Assembly (NCBI GenBank): GCA_020072815.1
Contig: JAIQGE010000003.1
Span: 186,001-250,000, forward strand
Length of the DNA: 64,000 bases
Origin: Terriglobia bacterium
Lineage (GTDB): Bacteria; Acidobacteriota; Terriglobia; Terriglobales; Acidobacteriaceae
Direction of reading: 5' to 3'
Of this stretch, positions 59,104 to 64,000 are shown piece by piece; the stretch's first letter is position 1; each line of letters starts with the position of its first letter. The notes below the pieces were generated by a model. It had not been told where the DNA came from. It saw nothing but the letters and a program-made list of their open reading frames with translations, and did no database searches. Both the position numbers and the translations under genes were made by a program.

Positions 59104-59796
59104 TTATCGAACCCGCGCTTCGAGCGATTCAATCCAGGTGTCAAAATGGAGGCACTGTGCCCGAATTCTGTCTAGACCGATTTCCAGAGCAGCAAGGATA
59201 CCGAATAGAGGTTTCTCGTAGCTTGGCACGAGTGCTTCAATCCTCTTCGACGGACTAGTCACAGGAGAGTCGTTTATGTCTTCAGGAGACTGAAAATCAT
59301 CTCGAATCTGTTGAAAAGCCGGTTGCAAGTCTGTTCTCCCGATGCCGCGAGCAAATGCAGCACAATCACTAAAAAGTAGCCCCTCGAATTCATGCATGAC
59401 GACAAACGGGATAAAACGATTTGGATTGATCTGGGCCTCAGTGTCGCTGAGGAAATCATCTAGTAGGGCTTTTTGCACGTGCGCTGCTTTCTCATTTGAT
59501 GCCACGTGCGTTGCTTCTTCGCGTCCTGGCCATCCCCCGTTGCCCTCTTTAGGGAGACCGTAATAATCGACCATGGTAGTTGCTAGACACCCATGATCCT
59601 GTCGCAAGTGGTTGATTATGTCCTTTTTCACAGGCGGCCATGGGCGAATTCCGCCCCGCAGTCGGCGCAGGCGAGCATTGCCAAGTATCCTCGCACTAAC
59701 AGACTCGTACCCCACGTGCATCAAGTAATCTCGAAGCACGACATTTACGAAATCCTCTTCGGTTTGACCCTCCACATGGATTAGCAAACGGGGCAT
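59104..59796 (-). CDS. DUF4276 protein (TOPRIM-like) of a putative defence island
   Basis: A 230-residue protein of the DUF4276 family, recognised by MPRLLIHVEGQTEEDFVNVV, TTMVDYYGLPKEGNGGWPGR and RFIPFVVMHEFEGLLFSDCA. The first acidic motif (VEGxTEE) and later Asp residues resemble the metal site of TOPRIM nucleases, an assignment made from the pattern. The ATG lies 2 bases after the AAA ATPase stop codon. ATPase plus TOPRIM-type partners are typical of OLD/PARIS-like anti-phage systems. The role of DUF4276 itself is not established. Confidence 0.85.
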   Translation of the reverse strand: MPRLLIHVEGQTEEDFVNVVLRDYLMHVGYESVSARILGNARLRRLRGGIRPWPPVKKDIINHLRQDHGCLATTMVDYYGLPKEGNGGWPGREEATHVASNEKAAHVQKALLDDFLSDTEAQINPNRFIPFVVMHEFEGLLFSDCAAFARGIGRTDLQPAFQQIRDDFQSPEDINDSPVTSPSKRIEALVPSYEKPLFGILAALEIGLDRIRAQCLHFDTWIESLEARVR

Positions 59797-59798
59797 AG

Positions 59799-60920
59799 TT
59801 ATTCGGGAAGCGGCCTCCCCGCAAATTCGTTCTTTTCCCAAAGCTGGCCTAAGCTGTAGTCCTCGAGCCAGTCTTTCAATTGAGCGGGCTCCAGACGCGT
59901 TATCTGCGTACCGCCCTCCACTCGATTAGCAACCAGTACGTCTTCGGGATCAAAGTGATCCAACAGGAGGGATGACTGAGTAGACGCAATCACTTGCCTG
60001 CTCTCTGATGCATGCCGTATGAGGGATGCCAGCATTTCGATGGCGTACGGGTGTAATCCCAATTCCGGCTCATCAACGAGGATCACAGACGGAAGATACT
60101 GCTTCGGCTGGAGAAAGAGAGTAGTGAGGGCAATAAACCTAAGTGTGCCGTCTGAAAGCGACGACGCGTCAAAGTATTGATCCGAGTTCTTGTGCGTCCA
60201 TTCGAGTTTGATGTCGTCGGGCTTCAGCTTAGAAGGTTGCAGCTTGAAGTCGTCGAAGAAGGGCGTAACCCGCTGCACTGTCCGCCGAATCAGGCTGTAC
60301 TCTGTTTGGTGCTTTTCTTGGAGGTAGTAGAGAAAAGCGGCGAGATTTGATCCATCAGGACGGAGATACCGATTGTCGTCCACTTTCGCTGTTTTTCGCA
60401 TTGGCGAAGACATACTTGTGTCGTGCACGTGGTACAGTCGCCACCCGCCGAGGCGTAGACGCACCCAACTGGCCGTTCTTGTGAGTTGCGGATCACTGAT
60501 GCCAGCCTCTCGACCCTGCTCGCGGGACGTCAATGGAGTGTCGTACGGATGTTTAAAGCCTCGACTCTTATCCCAGAAATACGCTGTTTCTAAAGACGGA
60601 TATAGGCCATCATCCTGCGTCGGAGAAAGCGTAAGATCGTATTGATTGACCTCATCCAGAAAGGAAAGGTGAATGTAAACTTGTCTCGTTGTCTTCGAAC
60701 CGAAGTGCAGTACTTTTTCGGCTCCCCCCGCCTCGATCACATAGTCTTTTAATCGGCCTTCTCGGATGGCGTGAAGAAAGGAAAAAACTCCAATAAAATT
60801 GGATTTTCCCGAGCCATTCGAGCCGATCAAAATGTTGACGGACTTTAGCGGCAGCTTCTCGATCGAGGCGATGCTCTTAAAGCCTCGAACCGTGATGTAG
60901 TCAAGTGCAGTTGAAGGCAT
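59799..60920 (-). CDS. AAA ATPase (AAA_21/OLD-like, ABC-type)
   Basis: A 373-residue ATPase. Walker A is LIGSNGSGKSNFIGVF near residue 30, the ABC-type signature region is SSLSDGTLRFIALTTLFL, Walker B is SVILVDEPELGLHP, and the switch region is QVIASTQSSLLLDHF. These proteins form the ATP-driven sensor half of many defence pairs. The start MPSTALDYITVRGFKSI (ATG 60920, AGGA upstream) is typical; the open frame to 61079 is not coding. It leads a minus-strand operon with the DUF4276 and HEPN-like genes. Confidence 0.88.
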   Translation of the reverse strand: MPSTALDYITVRGFKSIASIEKLPLKSVNILIGSNGSGKSNFIGVFSFLHAIREGRLKDYVIEAGGAEKVLHFGSKTTRQVYIHLSFLDEVNQYDLTLSPTQDDGLYPSLETAYFWDKSRGFKHPYDTPLTSREQGREAGISDPQLTRTASWVRLRLGGWRLYHVHDTSMSSPMRKTAKVDDNRYLRPDGSNLAAFLYYLQEKHQTEYSLIRRTVQRVTPFFDDFKLQPSKLKPDDIKLEWTHKNSDQYFDASSLSDGTLRFIALTTLFLQPKQYLPSVILVDEPELGLHPYAIEMLASLIRHASESRQVIASTQSSLLLDHFDPEDVLVANRVEGGTQITRLEPAQLKDWLEDYSLGQLWEKNEFAGRPLPE

Positions 60921-61849
60921 GAATTCCTGGGCGAAAACGGCAAGGACTGCACCCGGTGCAAACCCGCCTCCGCAACCGTTAGAATAAACCATTTCATCCG
61001 ATTTCGGCAGGCGCATTAGCCTTGCTCGATAAACGGTCACGGCCCAGGGATGCAAGTTCGTATCAGTTGGCGGTCCCAAATCATATCGAGCTGAGAACGA
61101 TGAATCGAGCGTTGTAAACGGCTAGTATTCGAGCAGGTGGCCCAGGCTTCCGCTATTCTTTTTCTGTCCCGCACCCCGCGCGCGGGTAGTCCATCCTTCG
61201 CGGTTTTTGCGAAGGGTGGGATTCGATGATGTATCCCTCTCGCCTCGCGACGAGCACTCAGCATTCAGCAATCAGCCAAAGGGAAGAAACATCTGCGCGA
61301 AAATGAACAGCTTTCCGAAGCTCGGTTGTCAAGATGTACTACTTCTTAATTGATTCGCTATTGGAAACGCGGTAAAATGGGTTCGCCTCAGGGGGCGGGG
61401 GTGCGAAACGCACCCATCGCCGTGATCGCCGACATCGCGCGTGATCGCCGTGAGTGGAAAAAGTACCCCCGGGGATGAATCGTGTAAGTCTATATTTTCC
61501 GGGGATGAACGGGGAGGGGAGGGGATGGTGAAAAGATTGCCAGAATTGCCAGAAATGCCAAAATTGGCGATTGGAAATCACAAACCCTTACAGCCGAGGG
61601 CGGCGGTGCCACACGAGAGTCGTCCCCCGGCCCAAATCCACCAATCGCCCTGGCTGAAAACCACCACCCGTCCGAAATCCTCACCCGTAAAGTTTTGTAA
61701 CCCACTGAAACAAATTGGCTTGCCGAGTGTTGCTATTGGCAGCGGACGTGCACTTGTCTCCAGGCAAGAGTCTTGAAGTCATGCGTTTGGAGGCAAGGTT
61801 GATGAGAAGTTGGGATCCCCGCGGAGCTCGGGAAACAAGAGGCCATGCA
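60921..61849. other. Repeat-rich intergenic region between the island and the surface-protein gene
   Basis: No gene is supported in these 929 bases. From about 61157 TTTTTCTGTCCCGCACCCCG, then CCATCCTTCGC-GGTTTTT-GCGAAGGGTGG (61190-61219) forms a hairpin of the same kind as at 57.7 kb. GATCGCCGACATCGC repeats follow at 61420, then the G-rich module, an ATTGCCA tract and a GAGGGCGGCGGTGCCACAC repeat near 61595. Confidence 0.55.
61467..61575 (+). repeat. G-quadruplex-like module, copy 2, followed by an ATTGCCA tract
   Basis: CCCCCGGGGATGAATCGTGT, a TAAGTC...ATTTT spacer, then GGGG-ATGAAC-GGGG-A-GGGG-A-GGGG (61501-61524): four G4 runs with loops of 6, 1 and 1 bases. From 61536 ATTGCCAGAATTGCCAGAAA follows. 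The same modules, in different order, lie upstream of the aminopeptidase gene at 26.8-27.0 kb. Confidence 0.7.
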
Positions 61850-64000
61850 ATGAAAACCAAAGTGACACGATTCTTAGTGGTTCTATGGATGTCGGCGGTG
61901 TGGTTGATCGGCGCCGCTGCGGCGCAAAGCACGCCAGATCAGGACAGCGGGTCGCGTCCGCCCAGCCAGCAGCAAGCGCCCGTGCCTCAAAACCAAGCCC
62001 AGGAGCCGCCCGCTCCGCCGCCACAAGCCCAAGCGCAGCCGCAAGATCAGGGTAACGGGTCGCCGGCGGCGCGGCAGTCTGGCGGCAAGAACGTCCCGCA
62101 TCTGAACTATCCACAGTCGAGCGCGCCGGACACCGACCTGCAAACCGACGTACAAAATACTGATCTGCAGAGTAACGACGCGCAAGGCGACGCACAAGGA
62201 CAAGGAGAAGACCCGCAAGCTGCCGATCCCAAGGCCAGCGCCAAGCAGCCGGCCGCGGCCCGCGTCAGCATGATTCACGGCGACCTCTCCATGCAGCGCG
62301 CCGACAACGCTGAGTGGTCGGCGGCCACGCTGAACACGCCGCTGGTGCGCGGTGACATCGTCGCTACGGGCGACCGCTCACGCGCGGAAATTCAGCTCGA
62401 CTTCGCCAACATTCTCCGCCTCTCCGCCCACAGCCAGGCCAAGATTGCCGACCTCACGCACAGCCGCATCCAGGTACAAGTCGGCGAAGGCTACGTCAAC
62501 TACAGCGTATTCAAAGGCAATGAAGCCGACGTGGAGATTGATACGCCCAACGTGGCCGTGCATCCGCTGCGCCAGGGACGATATCGCATTCAGGTAAATT
62601 CCGCGGAAGAGTCGGAAGTGATCGTGCGCGAAGGCGAAGCGGAGATCACCACGCCGCAGGGCAGCACCACGGTGCATGAAGGCGAGATGATCACCATCCG
62701 CGACGTTGACAATCCGGAATACAAAGTCACCAACGCTCCGGGCAGCGACGATTGGGACCGCTTCAACAAAGATCGCGACCGCAATATCCGCAACGCGGAC
62801 GGCTTGCGTCGCACCAACCCGTATTACGCGGGCGCGCAAGATCTTGATGGCCACGGCCGCTGGGTCTTTGTCCCGGGCTACGGCTGGGTGTGGCAGCCTT
62901 ATCAGCAAGCGAATTGGGCGCCGTATCAGGACGGCCGCTGGGTTTGGGAACCGTATTACGGATGGACTTGGGTTTCTTATGAGCCTTGGGGCTGGGCGCC
63001 GTATCACTACGGACGCTGGTTCCTCTCCGGCGGAGTCTGGGTGTGGTGGCCGGGACCGGTGTATGCGCACTATCGTCCTTACTGGTCGCCGGCGTTTGTA
63101 ACCTTCATCGGCTTTGGACGCCACGCTGGATTTGGTATTGGCTTTGGCTCCATCGGCTGGATACCCTGCGGCCCGTTTGATCCTTTCTACCCGTGGTACG
63201 GAGGCGGCTTTAGCAGCGTGACGTTCATCAACTTTGGCTTTGGCGGCGGGTTCCACGGCCGGTTCATTCGTCCTCTGGGCATTCGCGGACGCCAGCCGTT
63301 CATCTCCAACACGCGCCTGGCGCTTACCAACTCGCGCGTGCGCGGTGGAATTACCACCGTGGCTGCGGGTGACTTTGGCCGTGGCGTTCGCGGCAGCCGT
63401 GGTGTGAGCGCAACCGATCTTCGCCAGGGCCATACCATGACCGCCAACTTGCCCGTGGTACCTTCGCGAGAAAGTCTGCGGACTGGCGGCCAGGCAAAGC
63501 TGGGCGGGTTCCAGCCGAGGACCCAGCAGCGCTTCTTCACACAACATCAGCCTCCGGCAGGGCCGGCGGCATTCCACGATCAGCAAAGACAGGTGCAGGG
63601 CGTGGTCCAGGCGCATAGCGGCGGAGCGCAGGTTCCGGCGTCGCGCGGTGGCGAAGCGCAGCAGCGTGGCGGTGAAGCAGGACGCGGCGCGGAAACTCAT
63701 ACGCAGCCGGCGATCGCAAGCAGGGCTGGAGGTCCCGAAGGAAGGGGAAAATCGGAAGCTCCGGCAACCAGCGGTTCAACCGGAGCGCAGTCGCCCGCAG
63801 CCACGCACCAGCAGCAGCCCGTCGAGAACAACAGCGGACGGCCCGCCAGTTCCGCGGGAACCGGACACGCGTCGCCCAGCGGCAGCACCAGCGGCGCCGG
63901 TGAACAGAATCGGGGCGGCTGGACGAAGTTTGGTCCACCGTCGTCAGGCCGGGCTGCATCGGGCGACGCGGGTCGTCCCGGCGGAAGCGGTAGCTCAATG
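61850..64000 (+). CDS. FecR-domain, DUF6600-like tryptophan-rich surface protein (partial)
   Basis: At least 717 residues; the right end is cut by the window. Signal peptide TRFLVVLWMSAVWLIGAAAA, a long Gln/Pro-rich linker, then a FecR-like domain (SMIHGDLSMQRADN through EVIVREGEAEITTPQG, about 140-280). Next is a Trp/Tyr/Pro-rich stretch with tandem units such as GRWVFVPGYGWVWQPY, GRWVWEPYYGWTWVSY and PWGWAPYHYGRW, as in DUF6600, then a Gly/Phe-rich part and a low-complexity C-terminus. AAGAGG seven bases before the ATG supports the start. Its role at the envelope is unknown. Unlike FecR anti-sigma proteins it has no nearby sigma factor in the window. Confidence 0.82.
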   Translation, partial: MKTKVTRFLVVLWMSAVWLIGAAAAQSTPDQDSGSRPPSQQQAPVPQNQAQEPPAPPPQAQAQPQDQGNGSPAARQSGGKNVPHLNYPQSSAPDTDLQTDVQNTDLQSNDAQGDAQGQGEDPQAADPKASAKQPAAARVSMIHGDLSMQRADNAEWSAATLNTPLVRGDIVATGDRSRAEIQLDFANILRLSAHSQAKIADLTHSRIQVQVGEGYVNYSVFKGNEADVEIDTPNVAVHPLRQGRYRIQVNSAEESEVIVREGEAEITTPQGSTTVHEGEMITIRDVDNPEYKVTNAPGSDDWDRFNKDRDRNIRNADGLRRTNPYYAGAQDLDGHGRWVFVPGYGWVWQPYQQANWAPYQDGRWVWEPYYGWTWVSYEPWGWAPYHYGRWFLSGGVWVWWPGPVYAHYRPYWSPAFVTFIGFGRHAGFGIGFGSIGWIPCGPFDPFYPWYGGGFSSVTFINFGFGGGFHGRFIRPLGIRGRQPFISNTRLALTNSRVRGGITTVAAGDFGRGVRGSRGVSATDLRQGHTMTANLPVVPSRESLRTGGQAKLGGFQPRTQQRFFTQHQPPAGPAAFHDQQRQVQGVVQAHSGGAQVPASRGGEAQQRGGEAGRGAETHTQPAIASRAGGPEGRGKSEAPATSGSTGAQSPAATHQQQPVENNSGRPASSAGTGHASPSGSTSGAGEQNRGGWTKFGPPSSGRAASGDAGRPGGSGSSM

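Noticed and set aside
58141-61079. Calling the island PARIS, OLD or RloAB outright
   Set aside because: The partner is DUF4276, not DUF4435 or RloB, and the third gene is HEPN-like; the architecture is similar but the named systems do not fit exactly.

Overview
The window looks like a chromosomal piece of an acidobacterium (Acidobacteriota, probably the Terriglobia/Koribacter side). This is inferred from the mix of genes, not from a marker gene: a nuo operon, a large exopolysaccharide locus, ECF sigma/FecR pairs, a FecR + DUF6600-like tryptophan-rich surface protein, an FtcD fusion, and many short dispersed palindromic repeats between genes. Most coding sequence is G+C rich. A few stretches (about 33.3-33.9 kb, 51.1-52.5 kb and 58.1-61.0 kb) look more A/T rich and may be acquired.

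Layout. 1-3.5 kb: respiratory complex I operon nuoA-C-D-E-F on the minus strand. There is no nuoB, and a four-helix-bundle (S23/IVP-like) gene inside a 20-bp perfect inverted repeat sits between nuoE and nuoF. 3.6-7.4 kb: a hypothetical gene, an ECF sigma factor with a FecR-like regulator, an exported intradiol-dioxygenase-fold protein and a methyltransferase. 7.7-24 kb: an exopolysaccharide operon with an SLBB export protein, a PAP2-Wzi fusion, a Wzz-like co-polymerase, a GmhA-like SIS isomerase, three GT4 glycosyltransferases, a Wzy-like polymerase, a methyltransferase, a monotopic sugar-phosphate transferase, galE, a nucleotidyltransferase and a HAD phosphatase. 24.3-26.7 kb: an ATP-grasp/SfnG-like flavin monooxygenase operon. 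It is preceded by its own promoter, an unannotated 31-codon ORF packed with Met and Cys codons, and a terminator hairpin; this is the most interesting feature in the window. 27-36.7 kb: M1 aminopeptidase, GT2, aminotransferase, 2-hydroxyacid dehydrogenase, DUF4256, purQ, yebC and a PagL-like deacylase.

36.8-49.2 kb: FtcD, a secreted hypothetical protein, a sulfite-oxidase-like molybdoenzyme, an SPOR/slipin/NfeD/TPR minus-strand operon, a sirtuin, a lipoprotein, tRNA-Gly(CCC), and an NtrB/NtrC-type two-component pair. 49.2-58.1 kb: repeat-rich accessory DNA with small secreted, hypothetical and HTH genes. 58.1-61.0 kb: a three-gene island encoding an AAA ATPase, a DUF4276 protein and a HEPN-like protein. 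It has the architecture of a phage-defence module and has related hairpin repeats on both sides. 61.1-64 kb: a repeat-rich spacer, then the start of a FecR/DUF6600-like surface protein that runs off the window.

The best candidates for undescribed biology are (1) the Met/Cys leader ORF with its terminator before the ATP-grasp/flavin monooxygenase pair, which could be a sulfur-amino-acid attenuator or a peptide precursor; (2) the ATPase-DUF4276-HEPN island; and (3) the inverted-repeat-bounded four-helix-bundle gene inside the nuo operon, with an apparent miniature relative near 36.7 kb.
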